Source: Motilibacter rhizosphaerae
GTDB taxonomy: Bacteria; Actinomycetota; Actinomycetes; Motilibacterales; Motilibacteraceae
NCBI RefSeq assembly: GCF_004216915.1
Contig: NZ_SGXD01000001.1
Span: 744,001 to 808,000 of the forward strand
Reading direction: 5' to 3'
DNA: 64,000 nucleotides
This document shows positions 15,875 to 23,752 of this stretch, piece by piece (position 1 is the stretch's first letter; the number at the start of each line of letters is the position of its first letter). Position numbers and translations under genes: made by a program. The notes beneath the pieces were generated by a model. It made no database searches. It saw nothing but the letters and a program-made list of their open reading frames with translations, and was not told the origin of the DNA.

Positions 15875-17095
15875 GTGGTCCTCCCCGTCGAGCCCCCGCC
15901 GGCCCCGTCCGCGCTCCTCGTGGCCCAGCGCTCACCGGCCACGACGTACGGCGGGGTCGACCTCCGATGCCGCACGACGGTAGCCGGACTGCACGCGGCG
16001 CGGCTCGGAATCACGCTCTTCTGCCCCGATCCGGCAGACAGGACCACTCCTCCGCCGCCCGGCTGCGGGCTGCGCCTCGGGCCGCCGGCCGCGCAGCCGG
16101 TGCCGGCGCTGGGCTGGCTGGCGGCACCGGACGGACTGCCGGCGGACCGGTGGTGGCACGAGGGCGTGCTCGCCGAGCTCGCGTCCGTGGTCGCGGAGCT
16201 GCGCCCGAGCGTGGCGGTGCTCGAGCACCTCGTCATGCAGCGGGCGCTGCCGGTGCTGCGCGCCGCCGGCGTCCCGACCGTGCTCAGCGCGCACAACGTC
16301 GAGGGCCGGCTGCACGACGACATGGCCGCGGCGCGCGGCGACGCGCTGCCGCCCGGCCTCTCGGCGCGCGTCGCCGAGCGCACCCGCGCCGTCGAGGGGA
16401 CGGTCGTGGCGCAGGTCGACGCCGTCTGGGCGTGCAGCGAGCGCGACGCGGCGCTGCTGCGCGAGACGTACGCGGGGTGCGCGCCCGTGACCGTCGTCCC
16501 CAACGCGGTCGACGTGCCGGAGGTGCCGGCCGGTGACGAGGGCCGCGACCTCGACGAGGTGCTGTACGCCGGCGCCCTCGGCTACCCGCCCAACGTCGCC
16601 GCGGCCGAGGTGCTGCTCGAGGCGCTGCCGGCCCTGCGCGCGGCTGCGCCGGCCCTGCACCTGACGGTGCTCGGCTCCGGGCCGCCGCCCGCGCTGCGGG
16701 CGCGCGCCGCGGCGACCCCGGGGGCGCTGCTGACCGGGACCGTGCCGGACGCGGCGCCGTACCTCGCGCGGGCGGGGGTGCTCGCCGTCCCGCTCCAGGT
16801 GGGCAGCGGCACCCGCTTCAAGGTGCTCGAGGCGTTCGCCGCCGGACTGCCGGTCGTCAGCACGCCGAAGGGCGTGGAGGGCCTGGACGTCGTCGACGGC
16901 GAGCACGTGCTCCTCGCGGACTCCGCGCGCGAGCTCGTCGAGGCGGTCCTGCGGCTCCGGGCGGACGCCGGGCTCCGCGAGGCGCTCCGGGCGCAGGCCC
17001 ACGCCCTCGTCGGCGAGCGCTACTCGACGTCGGCCGTCGCGCCGCTGGTGGCCGCGTCCGTGGCGGAGGTGCTCGAGCGCAGGGCCCGCGCGTAG
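15875..17095 (+). CDS. Glycosyltransferase family 4
   Basis: A 406-residue GT-B fold enzyme. The N-terminal half carries V-L-E-H-L-V-M-Q and L-S-A-H-N-V-E-G. The C-terminal half carries V-V-P-N-A-V-D-V-P, the donor-site segment V-P-L-Q-V-G-S-G-T-R-F-K-V-L-E-A-F-A-A-G, and V-S-T-P-K-G-V-E-G-L. This is the variant of GT4 seen in exopolysaccharide and exosortase-associated clusters. GTG 15875 is chosen because the first beta-strand (S-A-L-L-V-A-Q-R-S-P) begins soon after it; GTG 15920 is an alternative that would cut this strand. It is divergent from the PqqD-like operon, so both likely share a control region lying within the coding starts. Its last 76 bp overlap the convergent epimerase gene. 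Confidence 0.88.
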   Translation: MVLPVEPPPAPSALLVAQRSPATTYGGVDLRCRTTVAGLHAARLGITLFCPDPADRTTPPPPGCGLRLGPPAAQPVPALGWLAAPDGLPADRWWHEGVLAELASVVAELRPSVAVLEHLVMQRALPVLRAAGVPTVLSAHNVEGRLHDDMAAARGDALPPGLSARVAERTRAVEGTVVAQVDAVWACSERDAALLRETYAGCAPVTVVPNAVDVPEVPAGDEGRDLDEVLYAGALGYPPNVAAAEVLLEALPALRAAAPALHLTVLGSGPPPALRARAAATPGALLTGTVPDAAPYLARAGVLAVPLQVGSGTRFKVLEAFAAGLPVVSTPKGVEGLDVVDGEHVLLADSARELVEAVLRLRADAGLREALRAQAHALVGERYSTSAVAPLVAASVAEVLERRARA

Positions 17096-17805
17096 CGGCG
17101 CAGCCGGGCCGCCCCCCGCACGCGCCGCGGCGCGCCGTCGAGCGGGTGCCAGCCGAGCACGCTGCGCGTGCTGTGCAGCCCGCGCGGGTTGCGGGACACC
17201 GCGTACGCGACGGCGCAGCCGCCCGGCACGACCGGCACGTCGAGCGCGGCGCGGACGGCGGCGACGAGGTCGCGCTCGCTGAGCCAGAGGCTGCGCTCGA
17301 GCGGGTCCTCCAGCGGCGCCGGCGCCACCCCGCCGAGGCGCAGCGCCACGACCTCGAGCCCTCCGGCGGCCGCCTCGCGCCCGAGCTGCTCGGCGCGCGC
17401 CTTGCTGCGTCCGTACGGCGTGGCCGGGTCCCCCGCCCGGTCCGGCGCCAGCCGGCGCTCCCACGGGCGGCGCAGCCGGACCCCTCCGGCGTGCACCGAA
17501 CTGGCGAGCACCACCCGCCGTGCGCGCCGCTCGGCCGCGGCCCGGAGGACGGTGCGGACCATCTCCAGGTTGTCGGGGTCGGTCGTGCCCGTGTCGTAGT
17601 TCTCACCGGGGATGTCCCAGGCCAGGTGCACGACGGCGCAGCCCAGGGGCAGTGCCGTCAGCAGTCCGGTGAGGTCGCGCACGTCGTGCTCGGGCAGGTC
17701 GAGGGCGACGACGCCCGAGCCCAGCGCCGGCACGAGCGCCCGGCCGACGCGGCCGCGGGCACCGGTGACGACGACGGCAGCGGGCACCCCTCCATGCTCG
17801 CGCAC
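17020..17805 (-). CDS. NAD-dependent epimerase/dehydratase family protein
   Basis: A 261-residue short-chain dehydrogenase of the extended sugar-epimerase type, shorter than the usual 310-330. The NAD-binding glycine motif T-G-A-R-G-R-V-G lies close to the N-terminus, then V-H-L-A-W-D-I-P-G-E-N-Y and the catalytic segment with S-S-V-H-A-G-G and Y-G-R-S-K-A, in which Tyr-x-x-x-Lys is intact. It could act on a nucleotide sugar used by the neighbouring glycosyltransferases. Start choice is uncertain: GTG 17805 is taken because GTG 17787 would have its GGAGG only one base away. The 3' end overlaps the GT4 gene by 76 bp. Confidence 0.8.
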   Translation of the reverse strand: MREHGGVPAAVVVTGARGRVGRALVPALGSGVVALDLPEHDVRDLTGLLTALPLGCAVVHLAWDIPGENYDTGTTDPDNLEMVRTVLRAAAERRARRVVLASSVHAGGVRLRRPWERRLAPDRAGDPATPYGRSKARAEQLGREAAAGGLEVVALRLGGVAPAPLEDPLERSLWLSERDLVAAVRAALDVPVVPGGCAVAYAVSRNPRGLHSTRSVLGWHPLDGAPRRVRGAARLRRYARALRSSTSATDAATSGATADVE

Positions 17806-17954
17806 CGTGCCGCTCGGGCGTGCGGATGCACCAGCGGGAGGCGTCCGTTGTCCCCGCAACGGGTGACGATCGCCACAGCCGCAGGACCCGACTTCCCTCA
17901 TGTCCCTCGCCTAACCTGCCGTAGTCATACGTGCCGGCACCATGCCGGTCCCCA

Positions 17955-18136
17955 CCCCGGCAACGCCGAGTCCTGTCCGGCCGGGTGGGTGGTCGTCAGA
18001 CGCAGAGGACAGGAGCGGGGGACCCACTCCGCACGGAGATCGCCGGCAGCCGTCAGGCCGCCGGCTCGGGGTGAAGCCGCACCACGCGGCCGGGGCACTT
18101 CCAGTCCCGAACCCGACAGCTCACTTCGCAGGCGTG
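17955..18136 (+). ncRNA. Cyclic di-AMP riboswitch (ydaO/yuaA type)
   Basis: The untranslated leader of the NlpC/P60 gene carries the conserved pieces of the ydaO class in order: GCCGAGTCCTG near 17970, a complementary GACAGGAGC that leads into GCGGGGGACCCA (18008-18035), the GGGGTGAAGCC block (18068-18079), and near the 3' end CGACAGCTCACTTCGCAGGCG, at 18114-18134. In actinobacteria this class typically precedes cell-wall hydrolase genes, exactly the gene found here 18 bp further on. Ligand binding is expected to lower expression of the hydrolase. Outer limits are approximate. Confidence 0.88.
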
Positions 18137-18153
18137 CTGGAAGGGCTTCCTCT

Positions 18154-18735
18154 TTGCTGCGCGCCATCTCTGGCGGGCACGCGCTGCTGCGCCGTGCCGC
18201 CGTCCTCGTCCTCGCCGTCGTCTCGACGCTCGGCGTCCTCGTCCCCGCCGCGGGCTCCGCCTCGGCCGCGACCGCCGCCGTCACCCAGCCCGCCAAGGGC
18301 CCGAAGGCCAGCGTCTCCGTCCCCGCCGTCCGCCAGCACGCGATCCAGCGCGCGGCCGACGCCCAGCGCCTCGCCCTGCACACCAAGCGGGTGAAGGTCG
18401 CGCTGCGCACCGCCTCCGGCCTCAAGGGCAAGCCGTACGTCTACGGCTCGACCGGTCCGCGCTCGTTCGACTGCTCCGGCTTCACCGGCTACGTCATGCG
18501 CCACGCGGGGCTCTCGCTGCCGCGCACCTCCCGCGAGCAGTACTCCCGCTCGCACAAGATCTCCAAGGCCGACATCCAGCCCGGTGACCTGGTCTTCTTC
18601 GAGCACGGCGGTCGCGTCTACCACGTCGCGATCTACGCGGGGCACGGGCGGATCTGGCACGCGCGCCAGCCCGGCCAGGGCGTCGCGCTGACCCGCATCA
18701 GCACGAGCAGCTGGGTCGCCGGCCGGGTCCTCTAG
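18154..18735 (+). CDS. Secreted NlpC/P60 peptidoglycan endopeptidase
   Basis: A 193-residue secreted cysteine peptidase. The unusual TTG start is supported by GGAAGGG eight bases upstream. A signal peptide covers about residues 1-40 (Arg pair, then VLVLAVVSTLGVLVPAAGSA with Ala-x-Ala cleavage site). A short linker leads to the NlpC/P60 domain (about 85-193) with catalytic Cys in S-F-D-C-S-G-F-T-G-Y-V, His in Y-H-V-A-I-Y-A-G and the third residue in I-W-H-A. It should cut within peptidoglycan stem peptides. Expression is probably set by the c-di-AMP riboswitch directly upstream. There is no SH3, LysM or coiled-coil domain, so it is a minimal single-domain form. Confidence 0.93.
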   Translation: MLRAISGGHALLRRAAVLVLAVVSTLGVLVPAAGSASAATAAVTQPAKGPKASVSVPAVRQHAIQRAADAQRLALHTKRVKVALRTASGLKGKPYVYGSTGPRSFDCSGFTGYVMRHAGLSLPRTSREQYSRSHKISKADIQPGDLVFFEHGGRVYHVAIYAGHGRIWHARQPGQGVALTRISTSSWVAGRVL

Positions 18736-18764
18736 GCCCCTGCCGCGGGCGGCAGGATGGGGGC

Positions 18765-19820
18765 ATGTCCTCCGACCCCCTGCGCATCGCGGTCCTCGGG
18801 TACGGCCTCGCCGGCTCGACCTTCCACGCCCCCGTCATCTCCTCGGTCCCGGGCCTGCGCGTCACCGCCGTCGTCACCCGCGACGCGGAGCGCGCGGCCC
18901 GGGCCGAGGCGTCCCTGCCGGGGGTGCGGGTGCTGGGCTCGGCCGACGACGTCCTGGCCGACGCGGCGTCCTACGACGGCGTGGTCGTGGCGAGCCCCAA
19001 CCGCAGCCACTCGGAGCTCGCGACCCGCTCCCTCGAGGCCGGGCTCCCCGTCGTCGTCGACAAGCCGCTGGCCGTGACCAGCGAGGAGGGCCAGCGCCTC
19101 GTCGACCTCGCCGAGGAGCGCGGCGTCGCCCTCACCGTCTACCAGAACCGCCGCTGGGACTCCGACTTCCGCACGCTGCAGGCGCTCGTCGCCGAGGGCC
19201 GGCTCGGCCGCGTCCACCGCTACGAGTCGCGCTTCGAGCGCTGGCGGCCCGTACCCAAGCCGGGGTGGCGGGAGAGCGGGGACCCCGCGGACGCGGGCGG
19301 CCTGCTCAACGACCTCTGCAGCCACCTCGTCGACCAGGCCGTGCAGCTGCTCGGCCCCGTCGCGTCGGTCTACGCCGAGGTCCACGTGCGGCGGGACTCG
19401 GTCGCGGTCGACGACGACGTCTTCGTCGCGCTGACGCACGTCGGCGGCGAGCGCTCGCACCTCTGGGCCGGCGCCCTCACCGCGCAGCTCGGCCCGCGGC
19501 TGCGCGTGCTCGGCTCCGCCGGCGCGTACGTCGTGCACGGGCTGGACCCCCAGGAGGCCGCCCTGCGCGAGGGCGGCACGCCGGCCGACCCGGGCTGGGG
19601 CGAGGAGCCGGAGGAGCGCTGGGGGCTGCTCGGCAGCGACGAGGACGCCGCACCGGTGCGCACGCTGCCCGGCGCGTGGCAGGAGTTCTACGCGGGGTGG
19701 CGCGACGCGCTGCTCGGCCGGGGCCCGGTCCCGGTGGACCCGCGGGACGCCGTCGCCACGCTGCGGGTGCTCGAGGCGGCGCGGACGTCGTCGCAGGAGG
19801 GGCGCACCGTCCGGCTCTGA
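18765..19820 (+). CDS. Gfo/Idh/MocA family oxidoreductase
   Basis: A 351-residue NAD(P)-dependent sugar or polyol oxidoreductase. The Rossmann fold begins at residue 7 with I-A-V-L-G-Y-G-L-A-G, and the conserved E-K-P-like motif appears as V-V-D-K-P-L-A-V, where Lys contacts cofactor and substrate. The C-terminal alpha/beta domain has G-G-L-L-N-D-L-C-S-H-L-V-D-Q, containing the typical catalytic D-x-x-x-H. The proteins most like this (YdgJ/YhhX group) act on scyllo-inositol or related compounds, but the substrate cannot be read from sequence. ATG 18765 is preceded by a purine-rich GGATGGGGG. It stands alone between the hydrolase and a palindromic repeat. Confidence 0.88.
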   Translation: MSSDPLRIAVLGYGLAGSTFHAPVISSVPGLRVTAVVTRDAERAARAEASLPGVRVLGSADDVLADAASYDGVVVASPNRSHSELATRSLEAGLPVVVDKPLAVTSEEGQRLVDLAEERGVALTVYQNRRWDSDFRTLQALVAEGRLGRVHRYESRFERWRPVPKPGWRESGDPADAGGLLNDLCSHLVDQAVQLLGPVASVYAEVHVRRDSVAVDDDVFVALTHVGGERSHLWAGALTAQLGPRLRVLGSAGAYVVHGLDPQEAALREGGTPADPGWGEEPEERWGLLGSDEDAAPVRTLPGAWQEFYAGWRDALLGRGPVPVDPRDAVATLRVLEAARTSSQEGRTVRL

Positions 19821-19884
19821 GCGCGACGGCGCTCCTCCGGGCGCCGAGCGCGTCGGCGCTCCGTCCGGCGGTGACCCACCCCCG

Positions 19885-19938
19885 ACTGCGGTGATCATGC
19901 AGGTCCTGGGTCCCAAGGACGTGCATGATCACGGCAGT
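19885..19938. repeat. Intergenic palindromic repeat, copy 1
   Basis: A near-perfect palindrome of about 54 bp between the oxidoreductase gene and the next cluster. The outer arms ACTGC...GTGATCATGCA and TGCATGATCAC...GCAGT pair, and the centre CCTGGGTCCCAAGG is slightly imperfect. It is the same element as the copies at 40951-40997, 44173-44218 and 56034-56077. It could form a long hairpin in RNA from either strand; here it lies between two genes of the same direction. Confidence 0.85.
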
Positions 19939-20049
19939 GGGGGCTGTGGACGAACCCTGCCCGCCTGTGGATGACGGAGCGCGCGGGCCCTCCACCGCCC
20001 TAGCGTCCCGTCCTGCCGCGCACCGTGCGCGGGGGACGGAGGACGCGGG

Positions 20050-20343
20050 ATGGGCACCCGGCTGGTCGTCGACGGCGACCTCCTCGCCACCGCGGTGGCG
20101 GACCTGCGCGGCGTGTCCCGCGTGCTGGAGGGCCTGCCCGGGCTGCTCGGCGACGTGGACGGGGCGCTGCCGGCAGGCGGGCTGCGACACGCCGTCGACG
20201 AAGCCGTGCGCGACTGGGGCGACCGGCGCCGCCACCTGCTGACCCGCGTCGAGGCGCTGCGCGAGCTGGCGGGGACGTCGCTCGGGACCTACGCGCAGGT
20301 CGAGGACGAGCTCGTCCGTGCCCTCAGCGGGCGGGCGCGGTGA
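20050..20343 (+). CDS. Small helical protein, WXG100/ESX-like
   Basis: A 97-residue, nearly all-helical protein of the size of ESX (WXG100) proteins. A Trp-Gly sits in the middle at the predicted helix turn (V-R-D-W-G-D-R-R-R), and Y-A-Q-V-E near the C-terminus fits the YxxxD/E type VII secretion signal. No database-level match can be claimed from sight. ATG 20050 has GGAGG eight bases upstream. It overlaps the next gene (TGATG), and the following two genes are also coupled, as is usual for WXG-type partners and their large effectors. Confidence 0.65.
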   Translation: MGTRLVVDGDLLATAVADLRGVSRVLEGLPGLLGDVDGALPAGGLRHAVDEAVRDWGDRRRHLLTRVEALRELAGTSLGTYAQVEDELVRALSGRAR

Positions 20344-21611
20344 TGCGCCCGCGCTCCTGGGTGCCGCTGTGCGCGGACGACCCGGTGCCCGGCGACCCGG
20401 AGCAGCTGCGGCTCTCTGCGGCGCGCAGCCGCGCAGCGGCCGCAGCGCTCGAGCAGCAGGCGGCCGACCTGGAGCGGCTGGCGGCCGCGCCGGGCGAGGC
20501 GGCGGCGCTGGACCGGCTGCGCGAGGAGGCCGGCGCCGTCGCCCACGAGCTGCGCCGGGCGGCCACGCGCTGCCGCGTGGTCGGGTCCGCGCTGTCGGCG
20601 GCCGCCCCCGCGCTCGAGGACGCGCAGCGCGCCAGTCTGCGGGTCCTGCAGGAGGCGCAGGCGGCCGCCGGCGCTGCGCCGCCCGCCGACCTCGCGGACG
20701 TCCTCACCCGGGCCCGGACGGCGCTGGCCGGCGTCGTGCGCGACTGGGACGAGGCGCAGGAGCGGGCGGCGCGCGCGGTGCGCAGCGCCTGCTCCGGGGA
20801 CGGTCTCGCCGACGGCCACTGGCGCTGGGTCCACCGCGCCTGGGACGCCGCCGCCGGCGTGGTGCGCGCGCACGCGGCCGGGCTCGCCCGGCTGGCGGGC
20901 GCGCTCTCCGTCGTCTCCACCGTGCTCGCGGCCGCGGCGTTCCTGCTCCCCGTGCTGGGCCCCGCGCTCGCCGCCCTCGCCGGCGCGCTGGCCGGCGTCG
21001 CGGCCCTCGTCCACCTGGCGCTCGCCGTCGCGGGGCCGGGCGACTGGTCCGACGTGGTGTGGGACGGCGTCGGCATGGCCACGGGCGTCGTCGGGGGCCG
21101 GGCCGGCGCGGTCGCCCTGCGCCGGATCACGGCGGCGGCGGACCGCCTCGCCGGGGAGCCGGCGGCAGCGGCGGTCCGTACGGTCCGCGCCCCGTCCGTC
21201 GGTGCGGCGCACCGGGTGCTCGCCGACCCCGCGGCTGCGCCGGCCGACCGCGCGGGGGCGGCGTGGCGGCTGCGCGAGGCCGCGGACGCCGAGCGCCGGG
21301 CGAGGGAGCGGGCGACCGCCGACCTGCTGGGCGAGCCCGGGCTGCGCCACCGCCTCGCGTACGGGCCCGGCGAGGCTGCCGCCGCCGCGCGTGCCCGGGC
21401 GCGGGTCGCGGCCGCCCACCCGTCCTCGCGCCGGGGCCGCCGCGCCGTGCGCGACGCAGGGGACGCGCTCGTCGTGGTCGGGGCAGCGCGGTGGGTCGGC
21501 TTCGCGCTCGACCCAGTGGACCGCGCCGACCGCCGGCTCACCGGGCACTCGCACGAGGACGGGTTCGGGCTGCGGCACAGCCGCCGCCGGTCCGTACGGA
21601 GTCCGCGGTGA
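20343..21611 (+). CDS. Helical protein with hydrophobic core, putative type VII-secreted effector-like protein
   Basis: A 422-residue protein with a long Ala/Arg/Glu helical N-terminus (residues 15-190, probable coiled coil), a strongly hydrophobic stretch of about 60 residues (near 190-255, LSVVSTVLAAAAFLLPVLG onward), then a second charged helical region. This layout resembles the N-terminal half of polymorphic toxins exported by type VII systems, but no nuclease, deaminase or other toxin domain is recognisable at the C-terminus, which ends in a basic H-S-R-R-R-S-V-R-S. It starts at ATG 20343, overlapping the stop of the WXG-like gene, and its stop overlaps the next GTG. Function unknown. 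Confidence 0.65.
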   Translation: MRPRSWVPLCADDPVPGDPEQLRLSAARSRAAAAALEQQAADLERLAAAPGEAAALDRLREEAGAVAHELRRAATRCRVVGSALSAAAPALEDAQRASLRVLQEAQAAAGAAPPADLADVLTRARTALAGVVRDWDEAQERAARAVRSACSGDGLADGHWRWVHRAWDAAAGVVRAHAAGLARLAGALSVVSTVLAAAAFLLPVLGPALAALAGALAGVAALVHLALAVAGPGDWSDVVWDGVGMATGVVGGRAGAVALRRITAAADRLAGEPAAAAVRTVRAPSVGAAHRVLADPAAAPADRAGAAWRLREAADAERRARERATADLLGEPGLRHRLAYGPGEAAAAARARARVAAAHPSSRRGRRAVRDAGDALVVVGAARWVGFALDPVDRADRRLTGHSHEDGFGLRHSRRRSVRSPR

Positions 21612-22285
21612 GCGCGGCGGAGGAGCCGAGCGTCCCGCCCCTGCGCTGGAGCATGGTGCTGCCGCCGGGGTGGCAGCCGCTGCCCCTCGACGCGACCGCC
21701 CCGCGCGCGGTGGCGGCCCTCGTCCGCCGCCAGCTGCGCCGCCACCTGCCGCGCGACGCGGCCGCCGCCTCCCGGCTGCGGGCGCCGCTGACCGCCGCGC
21801 TGTCGCGCAGCGTCGCCGACGCGCGGGCCGCGGGGGCGCTCGGCCTCTACCTGCACCTGCCGGCCGACGAGGTCCCCGTCGCCGCCGCGCTGTGCGTCGT
21901 CCCGCTGCCGGGGACGCCGACGGACGCCGGTCTGCTCGCGGGCGCCGTCGCGCTGCCGGGGGGCGGGACCCTGCGCGAGCGGCGCGTGGCCGTGGCGCCC
22001 GGGGCACCGGAGGCCGCGGTGCTGGAGGTGCTGCTGCCGGTGGACGCGGGGCCGGTGCGGCTGCTCGGGCTCACGCTCAGCACGCCCCTGGTCGAGCTCG
22101 CGCCGGCGTACGCCCGGCTGCTGCGCGCCGTCGCCGCCACCGTGCGGGTCCTGCCGCCGGCGGCCGGTGCGGCTAGCCCCGGCGGGCGGGCCAGGCCAGC
22201 GGGGCCGCTCCCCGCAGCTGCGCGGCGACCTCGCCCGCCAGCCAGCGGGCGAACTCCCACGCCTGCGCCGAGAGCTGCGGGGTGA
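21608..22285 (+). CDS. Conserved-looking hypothetical protein of type VII-like cluster
   Basis: A 225-residue soluble protein of unrecognised family, third in a coupled trio (GTG 21608 overlaps the upstream stop). It has no signal peptide or membrane span. The core (about 20-175) is an alpha/beta region with L-P-P-G-W-Q-P-L-P-L and two Val/Leu/Ala-rich strand blocks. The last 40 residues are Pro/Arg-rich low-complexity sequence encoded opposite the convergent ATPase gene and may be little more than run-on past a lost stop. Immunity protein or secretion chaperone for the upstream product are both possible; neither is supported by a motif. Confidence 0.6.
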   Translation: MSAAEEPSVPPLRWSMVLPPGWQPLPLDATAPRAVAALVRRQLRRHLPRDAAAASRLRAPLTAALSRSVADARAAGALGLYLHLPADEVPVAAALCVVPLPGTPTDAGLLAGAVALPGGGTLRERRVAVAPGAPEAAVLEVLLPVDAGPVRLLGLTLSTPLVELAPAYARLLRAVAATVRVLPPAAGAASPGGRARPAGPLPAAARRPRPPASGRTPTPAPRAAG

Positions 22286-23153
22286 GCAGAAGCGCCTGCT
22301 CCCGGCACTGCTGCTCGACCTGCACCACCTGCGCCGCGACGGGCGCGAGCTCGGCGAGCACCGCCGCGCCGGTGCGGTCGCCGAGGCGCAGCACGAGGTC
22401 CGCCTGCGCGCGCCCCTGCTCGTGGGCGCGGCGCAGCGCGGCCGCCACCTCCTCGAGGGCGTCGGCGTAGGTCCCGCGCAGCTGCTCCCAGCTGGTGACG
22501 AGCCCCGCCCAGCCGGGCTCCCCCGTGCCGCCGCTCTCGGCCACGCCGACCAGCGCGAGCTCCCGCACCAGCTCCTCGACGTGCGAGCGCACCTCGGTCC
22601 ACAGCTGCGCGGGGACCGCGAGCAGCGTGACGGCCAGCTCGTGGCGCGGGTCGGCGCGCGCCGGCTCCTCCAGCTCGTGCAGGTCGAGCTCGAGCTCGCT
22701 CCAGCCCTCGAGGTCGTCGGGACGGGCGTCGTCCGGCTCGGCCTGGTCGAGCGGCACGGTGAACCACACCCCCTTGCCCGCGGCGCCGTCGAGGGGGTCG
22801 GTGCCCCAGGCCGTCGCCACCCGCTCGAGGAGGAGCAGGCCGCGTCCGGTCGTCGACGTCCCGACCCCGGGCGAGGGGTGCGGGAGGTCGGGGCAGCCGT
22901 CGCGCACGACGACGCGGAGGGCGGGCCCGGCGCGCCCGACCTCCACCTCGAGCGGCGTGTGCGCGTGGAGGACGACGTTGGTGACGAGCTCGCTGGTGAG
23001 CAGGACGGCGCTCTCCACCGCCGCGCTCGTGGCGCCGAGGCCGGTGGCGGCGTCGCGCACCCACCGTCGGGCGGCGCCGGGGCTCGCGGGCTCCGGCTCG
23101 AGGCGCAGCGCGGAGCCCGTCGCCGACGGGTCCGGCCTCGTGCTCGACTGCAC
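22173..23153 (-). CDS. RsbW-like ATP-binding protein with C-terminal helical extension
   Basis: A 326-residue protein. The first 140 residues form a GHKL/HATPase_c_2 domain of the RsbW/SpoIIAB anti-sigma type: E-S-A-V-L-L-T-S-E-L-V-T-N-V-V-L-H-A (N-box), R-V-V-V-R-D-G-C-P-D-L-P and G-R-G-L-L-L-L-E-R-V-A-T-A-W-G. The remaining 185 residues form an additional helical domain of unknown role, rich in Glu and Leu, not part of ordinary RsbW. No sigma factor or anti-anti-sigma gene is adjacent. GTG 23153 is supported by GGGGAGGGG upstream. Its 3' end overlaps the convergent hypothetical gene by 113 bp. Confidence 0.83.
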   Translation of the reverse strand: MQSSTRPDPSATGSALRLEPEPASPGAARRWVRDAATGLGATSAAVESAVLLTSELVTNVVLHAHTPLEVEVGRAGPALRVVVRDGCPDLPHPSPGVGTSTTGRGLLLLERVATAWGTDPLDGAAGKGVWFTVPLDQAEPDDARPDDLEGWSELELDLHELEEPARADPRHELAVTLLAVPAQLWTEVRSHVEELVRELALVGVAESGGTGEPGWAGLVTSWEQLRGTYADALEEVAAALRRAHEQGRAQADLVLRLGDRTGAAVLAELAPVAAQVVQVEQQCREQALLLTPQLSAQAWEFARWLAGEVAAQLRGAAPLAWPARRG

Positions 23154-23242
23154 CCCGCCCCTCCCCGAGTCGACGCGCCCTGGATGTCCAGTTTGCCGTA
23201 CGCCGCGCCGCACCGCGCTGCCACCCCTGCGAGCATGGGCGG

Positions 23243-23701
23243 ATGGCCACCGCGACCACCACGACCGTCGACCGCGCTGCGCTGCTGGAGTTCCTCCGCC
23301 CGCGCAGGAAGGGCGTCCTCGCCACGACCCGCGCGGACGGGCGGCCCCAGCTCTCGCCCGTCGCCTGCGGCGTCGACGACGCAGGACTGCTCCTCGTCTC
23401 CACCTACCCCGAGCGCGCCAAGGCACGCAACGCCGCGCGGGACCCGCGGGTCAGCGTCTGCGTGCTGTCCGACGACTGGGACGGCCCGTGGGTGCAGCTC
23501 GACGGCAGTGCGGAGGTCATCACGCTGCCCGAGGCGGTCGAGCCGCTCGTGGACTACTACCGCGCCCTCGCCGGGGAGCACCCGGACTGGGAGGAGTACC
23601 GCGCGGCCATGGTGCGGCAGGGCAAGTGCCTGCTGCGCATCACGGTGGAGCGGTGGTCGCCGATCGCGACGGGCGGGTTCCCCGCCCGGTTGTCGCAGTG
23701 A
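23243..23701 (+). CDS. PPOX-class F420/FMN-dependent oxidoreductase
   Basis: A 152-residue split-barrel flavin/deazaflavin protein of the actinobacterial PPOX type. Typical features are F-L-R-P-R-R-K-G-V-L-A-T-T-R-A-D-G-R-P-Q-L-S near the N-terminus and R-A-K-A-R-N-A-A-R-D-P-R-V-S-V in the middle, where Lys/Arg contact the cofactor phosphate. Members reduce small substrates with F420H2 or FMNH2; the substrate is unknown. ATG 23243 is taken because residue 10 onward starts the conserved helix. It stands alone, divergent from the RsbW-like gene with 89 bp between starts. Confidence 0.87.
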   Translation: MATATTTTVDRAALLEFLRPRRKGVLATTRADGRPQLSPVACGVDDAGLLLVSTYPERAKARNAARDPRVSVCVLSDDWDGPWVQLDGSAEVITLPEAVEPLVDYYRALAGEHPDWEEYRAAMVRQGKCLLRITVERWSPIATGGFPARLSQ

Positions 23702-23752
23702 GGACCGTCGCGCCGCGGGCAGGGGGTGCCCGGGTGAGCGACTGCTAGTCTG

